64,000 nucleotides of DNA from JAFDWI01 sp963764215. Lineage in GTDB: Bacteria > Actinomycetota > Acidimicrobiia > Acidimicrobiales > Iamiaceae. This document shows positions 8,658-17,615 of the stretch, in pieces (the first letter of the stretch is position 1; each line of letters opens with the position of its first letter). The stretch spans positions 62,001 through 126,000 of the forward strand of contig CAVXRS010000003.1 in NCBI GenBank assembly GCA_963764215.1. Direction: 5' to 3'. A program made the position numbers and the translations under genes. The notes beneath the pieces are model-generated. The model was not told the DNA's origin. It saw nothing but the letters and a program-made list of their open reading frames with translations, and did not search any database.

Positions 8658-11015
8658 TCAGGCAGCCACCGGGGCGATCGGACCGTACAACGTCGTTCTC
8701 TGGACCAGTGCGCGACCAAGCGGCTCGACCAACGCCCGGAATCCCGCCTCGTCCATCTGCTGACCGTGCTGGGCGCCGGCGGCACGGGAGATGTTCTCGT
8801 CCATGAGAGTTCCACCGAGATCGTTCGCACCGGCCCGGAGAAGTTGGCGGGCCCCTCCGTGCCCGAGCTTCACCCACGAGGCCTGGACGTTGTCGATGCT
8901 GCCCGCATACGCGATCCGGCCCACCGCGTGCATCAGGACCGACTCCCGGAACGTCGGGCCGCGGCGGGCGCGTCGCTGGAGATAGATGGGCGCGGCCATG
9001 TGCACGAACGGGAGGGGAACGAACTCGGTGAAACCACCGGTCTCGTCCTGGAGGGCCCGGGTGCGGATCAGATGCCGTGCCCAGTGACGGGGGGTCTCGA
9101 TCGCCCCGTACATGATCGTCACGTTCGATCGGAGCCCGACCGAGTGGGCGGTGCGGTGTGCTTCGAGCCACTCTTCGGTGGTGATCTTGTCGGGGCACAG
9201 CACGGAGCGAACCTCGTCGTCGAGAATCTCGGCGGCCGTGCCGGGCAGGGTCTTCAGGCCCGCGTCGACGAGCCGGCGGAGGTAGTCCGCGAGCGGTTCG
9301 TCCAGACGGCGCGCGCCTTCGGTGACCTCGAGCGCCGTGAACGCGTGGATGTGCATCTCGGGGACGGCTGCGTGCACCGCCCGGGCGACGTCGACGTAGT
9401 AGTCCCCGTCGAAGTTCGGGTGGATACCCCCCTGAAGGCACACCTCGGTCGCACCGAGCGCAGCCGCCTCGCGGGCCCGGTCCGCGATGTCATCCAGGCT
9501 CAGCAGGTACGGACGCCCCCGCAGGTTCAACGAGAGGGGACCCTTGGAGAACCCACAGAAACGGCACTTGAAGGTGCAGACGTTGGTGTAGTTGATGTTC
9601 CGGTTGTGCACCCAGGTGACGTCGTCACCCACCGCACGGCGGCGGAGTTCGTCGGCGACCGCGGCCACCGCGGCGACGTCCGGTCCACGCGCTCCGAACA
9701 ACGTCACGATCTCGTCTTCTCCGACGCGTGTGCCGGACAGAACTGCGTCGAGGATCTCGGCAATGGCGCCCGTCGACCGGGGGGAGGTCGTCCCGGAAGA
9801 GGGGACCAACAGCGGTGGTTCGGCGGCAGCGCCCGAATACCACGACGTGTTGCGGGGGCCGATCTGCACCACCTCGGCGCCGGTGCCCGCATCGACAGCG
9901 TCGGTGATCTTCTCGGGGAAGAAGGCGCCCGGGTCGTCCCGGGCCAGCCCTTCGGCGTCGGAGTGGTCCATGACCGCGAAGTGGACCGCCGGGTCGAGCC
10001 AGCGGTCGGGGTCGGCGGCGAACTCGGGATAGACCCCCAGGCGCGGTGCGAGCACGTGACCGTGTGCGTTGGTCACCGCAGCCAGTCGGTCGAGCATCGG
10101 CCAGGGCCGTTCGGGGTTGACGTGGTCGGCCGTGACCGGTGAGACGCCGCCGAAGTCGTCGATTCCCGCCTCGAGCAACGTCCCGAAGTCGTCCGAGAGG
10201 TTCGGTGGCGCCTGCAGGTGAATGTCGTCGGGCAGCACGATCCTCGCCAGCGCGACGGTGTCGAGGAACTCCTCGTGGCGTGCGGCCGGCGAACGGTGCA
10301 TCGCGGTCCCGGGTTTCGGTCGGAAGTTCTGGACGATCACCTCCTGGACGTGACCGTGACGACGGTGGGAAGTGGCGATGGCTTCGAGCGCGTCGAGGCG
10401 ATCCTGCGGCGATTCGCCGATTCCCACGAGGATCCCCGTGGTGAAGGGAATCGAAAGTGCACCGGCGGCGTCCAGGGTCTCGAGGCGTCTGGCGGCCGTC
10501 TTGTCGGGCGATCCTCGATGCGCGGCCAGGTCGTCGTTCAAGGACTCGATCATCATGCCCTGGCTCACGCTCACCGGGCGCAGCTCGGCCAACTCGTCAC
10601 GGTGGAGGGCGCCGGCGTTGGCATGAGGGAGCAGTCCGGTTTCCTCGAGCACCGTGGAGGCGGCCTGCGCGAGGTAGTGGATGGTCGAGTCGTAGCCGTG
10701 CTGTCGCAACCATTCCCGGGCCAGCGGATACCGCTCCTCCGGGCGCTCCCCCAAGGTGAAGAGGGCTTCGTGGCAGCCCGCCCGTGCTCCCCGGGTGGCG
10801 ATGTCCAGGACCTGGTCGATGCTCAGATACGGGTGATCGAGGCGTGCGGGCGGTTGGGCGAACGTGCAGTAGCCGCACCGGTCCCGGCACAACATCGTGA
10901 GCGGGATGAACACCTTGGGGGAGAAGGTGATGCGGGTCCCGAACGCCTGATTCCTGATTCGTCGGGCCTCGGCACGCCGCTCCGCCGTCGTCGATTCGAG
11001 CAGCGATGCTTCCAT
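8658..11015 (-). CDS. fbiC: FO synthase FbiC (fused CofG-CofH radical SAM enzyme)
   Basis: Makes 7,8-didemethyl-8-hydroxy-5-deazariboflavin (FO), the chromophore of coenzyme F420, from tyrosine and a ribityl-diaminouracil. The 785-aa protein contains two radical-SAM halves. The CofG half has the cluster motif CxxxCxxC at C43, C47 and C50 (CRDRCGYC). The CofH half has CTFKCRFCGFSKG at about residue 480. The fused order CofG then CofH is the actinobacterial form; elsewhere the enzymes are two proteins. An ATG at 11015 preceded by a TAAGGT box 8 nt upstream sets the start. No other F420 biosynthesis gene is in the window. Confidence 0.95.
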   Translation of the reverse strand: MEASLLESTTAERRAEARRIRNQAFGTRITFSPKVFIPLTMLCRDRCGYCTFAQPPARLDHPYLSIDQVLDIATRGARAGCHEALFTLGERPEERYPLAREWLRQHGYDSTIHYLAQAASTVLEETGLLPHANAGALHRDELAELRPVSVSQGMMIESLNDDLAAHRGSPDKTAARRLETLDAAGALSIPFTTGILVGIGESPQDRLDALEAIATSHRRHGHVQEVIVQNFRPKPGTAMHRSPAARHEEFLDTVALARIVLPDDIHLQAPPNLSDDFGTLLEAGIDDFGGVSPVTADHVNPERPWPMLDRLAAVTNAHGHVLAPRLGVYPEFAADPDRWLDPAVHFAVMDHSDAEGLARDDPGAFFPEKITDAVDAGTGAEVVQIGPRNTSWYSGAAAEPPLLVPSSGTTSPRSTGAIAEILDAVLSGTRVGEDEIVTLFGARGPDVAAVAAVADELRRRAVGDDVTWVHNRNINYTNVCTFKCRFCGFSKGPLSLNLRGRPYLLSLDDIADRAREAAALGATEVCLQGGIHPNFDGDYYVDVARAVHAAVPEMHIHAFTALEVTEGARRLDEPLADYLRRLVDAGLKTLPGTAAEILDDEVRSVLCPDKITTEEWLEAHRTAHSVGLRSNVTIMYGAIETPRHWARHLIRTRALQDETGGFTEFVPLPFVHMAAPIYLQRRARRGPTFRESVLMHAVGRIAYAGSIDNVQASWVKLGHGGARQLLRAGANDLGGTLMDENISRAAGAQHGQQMDEAGFRALVEPLGRALVQRTTLYGPIAPVAA

Positions 11016-11023
11016 GCCCCGGG

Positions 11024-11029
11024 ACCTTA
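11024..11029 (-). promoter_or_regulatory. -10 box for fbiC
   Basis: TAAGGT on the minus strand, 8 nt before the fbiC ATG at 11015, again implying a leaderless or nearly leaderless mRNA. Confidence 0.45.
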
Positions 11030-11090
11030 TCCGCCGCGGTCAGCCGTGCCGCAGCAGAGCGAACCAGCGCGGCGCGACCCCGTCGTCGGG

Positions 11091-12134
11091 TCAGGCGATC
11101 GGCTCGGCCAGCGCCCGGAGGACCTCGCTGGCGCTCATCTGTCGATCTCCACCCGCGTGGGGGCTGTTCGGGTGGCCGCCGAGCGCGAACGCCCCCAGCG
11201 TGCTCACGGCACCGATCAACGGCCGGAGGCTCCGTGGCGGTGGAAAGTATTCGTCCTCATCGGTGAGGCGGACCTCGTGCACCCCGTCGCGGGGATCGAG
11301 TCGGGCGATGACCGCATCGACGAGTTCGTCGGGGGCCGACGCCCCGGCGGTGACGCCGACCGTCCCGCGCAGATCCTCGGGGAGTTCATCCGCGCCGTTG
11401 ACCCGAAGCACCCGTGGGCAATGGGCGTCGGTGGCGATGCGGGCGAGGGCACGGGTGTTGGAGGAGTTCTCCGACCCGATCACGACGACGCTGTCGCATG
11501 CGGAGGCGATCCGGGACAGCGCGTCCTGGCGGTTGGTCGTCGCGAAACAGAGATCCTTTCGACCCGGCATCCAGACGTCGGGAAACCGTTCACGGGTATG
11601 TGCGGCGAGATCCGACCAGTCGTGCTGACTGAGGGTCGTCTGGGTGACGAGCGCGACCGGTCCGTCGAACTCGTCCAACGCATCGATCTCGGCAATCGAT
11701 TCCACCCGGTGGATCCGTTCGGGCGCTTCCGCGATGGTGCCGACCGCCTCCTCGTGCCCCTCGTGCGCGATGTAGACGATGTCGTGGTCCCTGGCGACAC
11801 GTGTGCGGACCTCATGGTGCACCTTGGTCACCAGAGGACACACGGCGTCCACCATGAACCCGCCACGTCGCTCGGCTTCGGCGACCACATCCGGTGCGGA
11901 TCCATGGGCCGAGAGCATCACCGGCGCGCCCTGGGGGACCTTGTCGATGTCGTCGACGAAGATCACGCCCAGGTCCTCGAACCGGCGCACCACCGACTGG
12001 TTGTGCACGATCTCGTGGTAGCAGTAGATGGGAGGTTCGAAGGCGCGCACCATCCATGCCAGTGCTTTGATCGCCATTTCCACCCCGGCGCAGAATCCCC
12101 GTGGCGCGGCGAGCAGGACCCGATCGACCTCCAT
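11091..12134 (-). CDS. ispH: 4-hydroxy-3-methylbut-2-enyl diphosphate reductase (IspH)
   Basis: Last enzyme of the methylerythritol phosphate route: reduces HMBPP to isopentenyl and dimethylallyl diphosphate using a [4Fe-4S] cluster. The three cluster cysteines are visible in RGFCAGVEM (C15), DAVCPLVTK and KDLCFATTN. The substrate-binding motif GSENSSNT and the histidine motifs HEIVHN and AHGSAPD are also present. Starting at the ATG at 12134 gives 347 aa, close to the family norm. A TAGCCT box exactly 7 nt upstream favours this start over the open frame reaching 12167. It is divergent from the sulfatase gene. Confidence 0.95.
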   Translation of the reverse strand: MEVDRVLLAAPRGFCAGVEMAIKALAWMVRAFEPPIYCYHEIVHNQSVVRRFEDLGVIFVDDIDKVPQGAPVMLSAHGSAPDVVAEAERRGGFMVDAVCPLVTKVHHEVRTRVARDHDIVYIAHEGHEEAVGTIAEAPERIHRVESIAEIDALDEFDGPVALVTQTTLSQHDWSDLAAHTRERFPDVWMPGRKDLCFATTNRQDALSRIASACDSVVVIGSENSSNTRALARIATDAHCPRVLRVNGADELPEDLRGTVGVTAGASAPDELVDAVIARLDPRDGVHEVRLTDEDEYFPPPRSLRPLIGAVSTLGAFALGGHPNSPHAGGDRQMSASEVLRALAEPIA

Positions 12135-12141
12135 GCGTCCG

Positions 12142-12147
12142 AGGCTA
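12142..12147 (-). promoter_or_regulatory. -10 box for ispH (leaderless)
   Basis: TAGCCT on the minus strand followed by exactly 7 nt and the ATG at 12134. It decides the start codon choice for ispH. Confidence 0.6.
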
Positions 12148-12200
12148 CTGTCGGGCAGATCCGACACAGACGTCCATGTGATGAACGACCAGGAGACACC

Positions 12201-14483
12201 ATGCCCGCAGTCGGTCTGACGATCGCCGATTCAGAACCGGTCCCGACCCCGATCACCCGCCCCGACGGCGACGCGCCCAATGTGGTGGTCATCGTCCTGG
12301 ACGACGTCGGATTCGCGCAGCTCGAGCCATTCGGGTCCGACATCGCCACTCCGAACTTCATGGGTCTGGCGGCTGACGGGCTGCGGTACCGCAACCACCA
12401 CGTGACGGCGATGTGCTCTCCGACCCGGGCCGCGATGCTGACCGGGCAGAACCACCACGCGGTGGGGATGGGCTTCCTGCCGGAAGTGCCCATCTCGTTT
12501 CCGGGTTACAACGGTCGCATTCCGAAGTCGGCCGCGGCGTTGCCCCGGCTGCTTCGGGACGCGGGCTACAGCACCTTCGCGGTCGGCAAGTGGCACCTCA
12601 CTCCCCGCTGGGAGGTGAGCGCGTCGGGTCCGTTCACCCAATGGCCGCTCGGTCTGGGATTCGAGCGGTACTACGGCTTCCTCGCCGGTGACACCAACCA
12701 ATGGGCTCCCGAACTCGTCCGGGACAACGGCTTCGTCGAACCGCCGGGAAGCTGGCGCGACGGGTATCACCTCACCGAGGATCTGACCGACCAGGCGCTG
12801 CGCTTCGTGCGCGACGCACAACAGGCGACACCGGGAAAGCCGTTTCTGCTCTGGTACGCGACCGGCGCCCAACATGCGCCACATCAGGCCCCGGCCGAGT
12901 GGATCGAACGATTCCGTGGGCACTTCGACGGTGGCTGGGACCTCTGGCGTGAAGCGGTCGTCGCCCGACAGGTCGAACTCGGCATCGTACCGGCCGGGAC
13001 GGAACCCAGTTCCCGGCCCGAATGGGTCACCCCGTGGGCCGAGCTCCCCGCGGAGCATCGCCGGTTGTTCGCCCGGATGATGGAGGTCTACGCAGGATTC
13101 CTGGCCCACACCGACGCGCAGGTCGGCCGGCTTCTCGCCGGTCTGGAGCAAATGGGCCTGGCGGAGAACACCCTCGTGGTCTGCTGCTCGGACAATGGGG
13201 CGAGCGCCGAAGGTGGCCCCCACGGTTCGTTCAACGAGTTGCGCTTCACCCACGACCGCCTCGACGTGGTCGACGAGACCGTCGCACTCCTCGACCAGCT
13301 CGGCGGTCCGCGGTCCTACGAGCACTACCCCTGGGGTTGGGCATGGGCGGGGAACACCCCGTTCAAGCTCTGGAAGCGCTATACGTGGCTCGGCGGCGTG
13401 AGGACCCCGCTGGTCGTGCGGTGGCCACGCGGCATTCCTCAGGCCGAGCGCGGCGCGGTGCGCGGCCAGTTCTGCCATGCGGTCGACCTGTTGCCGACCG
13501 TGCTCGCCGTCACCGGAGTCGACCGACCCGCGGAGGTGGATGGGGTGGCCCAGCGATCGCTGGACGGTGCGAGCATCGCCGAGACCTTCACCGATCCGGA
13601 CGCCCCGTCACCGCGCTCGACCCAGTACTTCGAACTGCTCGGTTCGCGTGCGGTGTACCTGGACGGGTGGAAGGCCACGACCGATCACGTCGGCGCCCAA
13701 CTCTCGATCGAACGGGAACTGGTTGCGGGGAGTCACCGCTTCGAGGACGACCAATGGTCGCTGTACGACCTGTCGGACGATTTCGCCGAAGTGCACGACC
13801 TCGCCGACGCCGAGCCGGAGCGACTGGCGGCACTGCAACGCGCCTGGTGGGAGCAGGCCGAACGCAACCAGGTGCTGCCACTCGACGACTCGTTCACCGG
13901 TCGCAGCATCGCCCTGGAGCCCAACCCGTGGCCGTCGGGTTTCGTCGGGCGCTACCGGCCCGGGGGTGGTCCGGTCGCCGAGGACTTCCTGCCGCCGATG
14001 GGTGCCGGGTTCACCATTGTCGCGGACGTGCGCCTGGCCCACACGGAAGCTTCCGGGATCGTGTGTGCGCTGGGGGACTGGAACAGCGGGTGGGCCCTCT
14101 TTGTGCGACAGGGACGACCACAGGTGACGCTGAACCTGTTCGGTCGACCGTTTGTCGCCACCGGCGAAGGTCGCCTCGGCACCGGGGCCCACGAGTTGGC
14201 GGTCGAGTATCGCCGTCAGAACGACGGTGGAGGTCCGATCCGGCTGTTCGTCGACGACGCGGTCGTGGCCGAGGTCGCCCTGGCCGACGATCTTCCGTTC
14301 CGCTGGCAGATCGGGGGAGCCGGGCTCCGACTCGAATTCGACGCCGGACTGCCCGTGTCCGCGGACTACGAACCCCCGTTCCAGATCGAAGGTTCTGTCG
14401 ACTTCGTCGAGATCCAGAGTCATGCGTTGTCGCCGCCCGCACTCGACGACTCCCAGCTCCACCGTCTGATCGGCCGCGAATAG
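12201..14483 (+). CDS. Type I sulfatase (arylsulfatase family)
   Basis: Hydrolyses sulfate esters using a formylglycine residue made from cysteine. The maturation motif CSPTRAAMLTG is at C72 and fits CxPxR. Metal-binding residues are expected in VIVLDDVGF, and the GKWHL segment holds the conserved Lys/His. Conserved SDNG lies mid-protein. At 760 aa it is longer than typical arylsulfatases, with a C-terminal region of about 150 residues (from GFTIVADVRL) that looks like a beta-sandwich such as LamG. No signal peptide is visible, so it is probably cytoplasmic. The start is fixed by AGGAG 5 nt upstream (12191-12195). The frame is open back to 10218, but that part is fbiC/ispH shadow. A formylglycine-generating enzyme is not in the window. 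Confidence 0.93.
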   Translation: MPAVGLTIADSEPVPTPITRPDGDAPNVVVIVLDDVGFAQLEPFGSDIATPNFMGLAADGLRYRNHHVTAMCSPTRAAMLTGQNHHAVGMGFLPEVPISFPGYNGRIPKSAAALPRLLRDAGYSTFAVGKWHLTPRWEVSASGPFTQWPLGLGFERYYGFLAGDTNQWAPELVRDNGFVEPPGSWRDGYHLTEDLTDQALRFVRDAQQATPGKPFLLWYATGAQHAPHQAPAEWIERFRGHFDGGWDLWREAVVARQVELGIVPAGTEPSSRPEWVTPWAELPAEHRRLFARMMEVYAGFLAHTDAQVGRLLAGLEQMGLAENTLVVCCSDNGASAEGGPHGSFNELRFTHDRLDVVDETVALLDQLGGPRSYEHYPWGWAWAGNTPFKLWKRYTWLGGVRTPLVVRWPRGIPQAERGAVRGQFCHAVDLLPTVLAVTGVDRPAEVDGVAQRSLDGASIAETFTDPDAPSPRSTQYFELLGSRAVYLDGWKATTDHVGAQLSIERELVAGSHRFEDDQWSLYDLSDDFAEVHDLADAEPERLAALQRAWWEQAERNQVLPLDDSFTGRSIALEPNPWPSGFVGRYRPGGGPVAEDFLPPMGAGFTIVADVRLAHTEASGIVCALGDWNSGWALFVRQGRPQVTLNLFGRPFVATGEGRLGTGAHELAVEYRRQNDGGGPIRLFVDDAVVAEVALADDLPFRWQIGGAGLRLEFDAGLPVSADYEPPFQIEGSVDFVEIQSHALSPPALDDSQLHRLIGRE

Positions 14484-14562
14484 GGATTGCAGCAGAAAAC
14501 GGTTGGGCGGGACGCATCGGGAACTCTCGGCCCGGAGCCGGCACGAGTACTGTGAGGCCGCC

Positions 14563-15189
14563 ATGCGACAAGGAACCGAGCATGACCGGACAGGAGAGAT
14601 GACGAACCGACTAGGCGACCCCCGTCCGCTCATTCGGCGTCTCGCGCGGCGTGCATCGGAACTTGCTCCGGGCATCCGTTGGCACCGTTCCAGGTTCTGG
14701 ACCTCCGTCGTACTGTCGCGGGGCTTCGAATCAGTGGGCACCGGCACGGTGGTGGTCGCGCCGCGGAAACTCGGCGGGGTCGATCGCATCAGCATCGGTG
14801 CCCGTTGTGCAGTGTTCGAGGACGCATGGCTACAGTGCGAACCGGGCACGTCCGGTCGACTCGAAATCGGCGACGACAACTACTTCGGCCATCTGGTTCA
14901 TCTGCACGCCGTCGACGACATCATCATCGGCCACAACTGCACGTTCGCAGACGCCGTGCTCGTCAACTCCGGCCGTCATGCACCGGGGGACCGCGACCGG
15001 GTGGACGGGGCCGGACGAATCGTGATCGGCAACGACGTTTTCGTGGGCGAGGGAGTCAAGATCCTCGGGGGGGTGACGGTCGGCGACCGCGCCGTCATCG
15101 GCGCGGGAAGTGTCGTCACCCGTTCGGTCGCCCCCGGCACGGTCGTCGCCGGGGTGCCGGCCCGAGCCCTCCACCAGGCCGAACGGTGA
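14563..15189 (+). CDS. Left-handed beta-helix (hexapeptide) acyltransferase
   Basis: Likely O-acetyl- or acyltransferase acting on a sugar or envelope polymer. The C-terminal two thirds show hexapeptide repeats (ISIGARCAVFED, LEIGDDNYFG, IIIGHNCTFAD, IVIGNDVFVGEG, VTVGDRAVIGAG) and end in the AGVPAR motif typical of the maltose/galactoside acetyltransferase group. The ATG at 14563 follows a TACTGT box by 9 nt; the ATG at 14599 with GGAGAG just before it is an alternative. The stop overlaps the next start (GTGA), opening a four-gene translationally coupled run ending with aarF. Confidence 0.85.
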   Translation: MRQGTEHDRTGEMTNRLGDPRPLIRRLARRASELAPGIRWHRSRFWTSVVLSRGFESVGTGTVVVAPRKLGGVDRISIGARCAVFEDAWLQCEPGTSGRLEIGDDNYFGHLVHLHAVDDIIIGHNCTFADAVLVNSGRHAPGDRDRVDGAGRIVIGNDVFVGEGVKILGGVTVGDRAVIGAGSVVTRSVAPGTVVAGVPARALHQAER

Positions 15190-16259
15190 GCCGTCGGGCC
15201 GACGCGGCTCCGGCCCGGCACCCCGGAGCCGACGAATTGTTGTACCCGGCCGATCTGGCCGCCTGGTCCTCGTGGCAGGCGAGTCGACGCCCGCTGCTGT
15301 TGCGGCTGGGAAAGCGAAGCGCGGCTCCTTCCACGACGGGGGTGCTCACCGCAGGAAGCTCAGAGGCGCGGATCATCACGGTGATCGACGGGGAGACGGC
15401 CAGCAACGAGGCGGCCCTTCTGGCACCACTGCGTTTCCTCGACCCGTCCGACGTGGCGGTGCTGGCTCCTCATGCCCGGCGCGATGTGGTCGGGGAGTCG
15501 TCCCTCGTATCGACCGTGTCGACTCCCGCCGAACTCCTCGACCAGTTGCCGGCCCTACGCGGCGGGCTGTCCGCCGGGGCGTACCTGCCACTCTCGACCC
15601 TGGCTCATGAGGCAATCAACCGCTGTGGCGGCGCGTCGCTCTTCGTCCAACACGGAGTACTGACCCCCCACTCACCTCCGCTTCCCCGGAACGCTCACCT
15701 GCTCTGTTGGTCGGACGCTGACGGAGAGTACTGGAAGTGCGGCCGTGGCGATGTCTCCTACGAAACCGTCGGGAGCCAGTTGCTCTTTCAGGCACGACCG
15801 GCGGATCCACCGGTCGATGCCCGCACCCGCCCAATCTTCCTGGGACAGCTTCACGCGGCCGAGCTGAAACGCACGACCCTGGCGCGGACCGCAATCGATT
15901 TCTGCCTCGCCACGGGTGCCCGCTATCGACCCCACCCATCCGAGCACGACAAGCTCTCCCAACTCTGGCACAAGGTCATGCGGCGACGCGGCGTGCGCTT
16001 CGATGAATCCGACCTGCCCCTGCCAGAACTGAACAGTCCCGTCGTCGCCATCTTCTCCAGCGGCATTCTCGAGGCCGCCGCAGCGGGAATCCCGTCATGG
16101 GGCTATCACCCGGACCCACCCGCCTGGGTCGAAGGATTCTGGCATCGCTACGGCATCGCGCGTTGGGGGCTTGATCCCACACCCAGGCCGCCATCGGCCG
16201 AAATCGAACCGGCTCGACGAATCGCCCAGATCATCACCCTCGCGGTCGAAGAGCGGTGA
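15186..16259 (+). CDS. GT-B-like glycosyl/polymer transferase of unknown specificity
   Basis: 357-aa soluble protein starting with a GTG that overlaps the previous stop. The C-terminal half contains RYRPHPSEHDK and, about 45 residues later, AIFSSGILEAAAAGIPSWGY. This His/Glu plus Ser-Gly-rich donor-site pattern is reminiscent of polysialyltransferase, CDP-glycerol transferase and capsule-type GT-B enzymes. The N-terminal half is not recognised. Coupling with an acyltransferase suggests both decorate the same envelope glycan; that is inference. Its stop overlaps the der start (GTGA). Confidence 0.55.
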   Translation: MSRRADAAPARHPGADELLYPADLAAWSSWQASRRPLLLRLGKRSAAPSTTGVLTAGSSEARIITVIDGETASNEAALLAPLRFLDPSDVAVLAPHARRDVVGESSLVSTVSTPAELLDQLPALRGGLSAGAYLPLSTLAHEAINRCGGASLFVQHGVLTPHSPPLPRNAHLLCWSDADGEYWKCGRGDVSYETVGSQLLFQARPADPPVDARTRPIFLGQLHAAELKRTTLARTAIDFCLATGARYRPHPSEHDKLSQLWHKVMRRRGVRFDESDLPLPELNSPVVAIFSSGILEAAAAGIPSWGYHPDPPAWVEGFWHRYGIARWGLDPTPRPPSAEIEPARRIAQIITLAVEER

Positions 16260-17615
16260 GCGCGGCGGAGCTCCCGACGGTCGCGATCGTGGGCCGACCC
16301 AACGTCGGCAAGTCCACCCTCCTGAATCGGATCATCGGCCGTCGGGAAGCCATCGTGGAGGCACAACCGGGGGTGACGAGGGACCGCAAGGAAGTCGAAG
16401 CCGAGTGGAACGGTCGGTCGTTCGTCGTGATCGACACCGGCGGCTGGATCCGCGGGGGAGATCAGCTCGACGCGAAGGTCTCCGCGCAGAGCGAACAGGC
16501 ACTGCTGGATGCCGACGTCGCCCTGCTCGTGGTCGACGCCTCGGTCGGGCTGACCGAGGACGATGCCGAGGTGGCGGAGCTGCTCCGTCGTCGGGACGGG
16601 GCCTCGCTCGTGGTCGCCAACAAGGTCGACGATGCGGTCCATGAAGGACTGATCTGGGACTTTCTCGCGTTCGGGTTGGGCGAGCCGGTGGCCGTCGAGC
16701 GCGTTGCACGGCCGAAACGCGGGCGGACTGCTCGACCGGGTGGTGGCGTTGTTGCCGCCACCGGCGGAAGCGGCCGGCGAGGTCCGGTCCAGCGTCGAGG
16801 ACCCGCCGTCGATTCGGGAAGCTTCCGGCGACCGGGAGGGCACGAGGTTGTTCGCCGTGGCGATCGTCGGGCGACCGAACGTGGGCAAGTCCACCCTGTT
16901 CAATCGGCTCATCGGCGACGACCGCGCGGTCGTGCACGATCTGCCGGGAACGACGCGGGACACCGTCGACACCGTCGTCGCGTCGCCGGACGGTCCGATC
17001 CGATTCGTCGACACCGCCGGCATGCGTCGTCGCAGCCGGGTCGACCCGGGCACCGAACGCTTTTCGATCATCCGTGCGCTCGCAGCCATCGATGCCGCGG
17101 ACATCGCGTTGCTCGTCATCGACGCCACCGAAGGAGTGACCCATCAGGACCAGCGGCTCGCCGAGCGCATCGACGGCGCCGGATGTCCGGTGGTGGTCGT
17201 GCTCAACAAGTGGGAGCTCCTCGATGCCGAGGCACGCGAATCGGTGGACTACCAGGTCGGTCGCCGTCTCGCCTTCCTGGGGGAGTGTCTGGTGCTCAAG
17301 ATGAGCGCACTGACCGGCAAAGGGGTGCATCGCCTGCTTCCGGCGTTGTCCGAAGTCGTCGTGGCGTACCGCAGCCGTGTCCCGACCCGGCGGGTCAACG
17401 AGATCATGGCCGCGGCACAGGCGGCCCAGCCTGCGCCCGGTGGCGCCCGGGTGCTCTATGCCACCCAGGTGGCGGCGGATCCTCCGACGTTCACGCTGTT
17501 CACCAATCGTGAACTGCCACGGACCTATCTGCGCTATCTGGAGAAGGCGCTGCGCCGGGACCTGGGCCTCGGGGCCACCGCGGTGAAGTTGCGCGTCAGG
17601 CGACGCAGCTCGTGA
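16256..17615 (+). CDS. der: Ribosome-associated GTPase Der (EngA), read through one frameshift
   Basis: Essential double-GTPase needed for 50S subunit assembly. Both G domains are present: GRPNVGKSTLLNR and DTGGW in the first, GRPNVGKSTLFNR, DTAGMRRRSR and NKWE in the second, followed by the KH-like C-terminal domain. The reading frame breaks at about 16697. Removing one G there turns PVAVERVAR into PVAVSALHGRNAGGLLD, which matches the Der SALHG (G5) motif. The insertion can thus be placed almost to the base. The start is a GTG overlapping the previous stop. Since der is essential in bacteria studied, an inserted base in the assembly is the likeliest cause. Confidence 0.92.

Noticed and set aside
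8004..10142. 712-residue plus-strand open frame
   Set aside because: Shadow of the LOG-family gene and fbiC; low-complexity composition with no recognisable motif.
10218..12200. Long plus-strand open frame running into the sulfatase gene
   Set aside because: It is antisense shadow of fbiC and ispH. Composition is Arg/Gly/Asp-rich nonsense until the ATG at 12201, which has a clear ribosome binding site.
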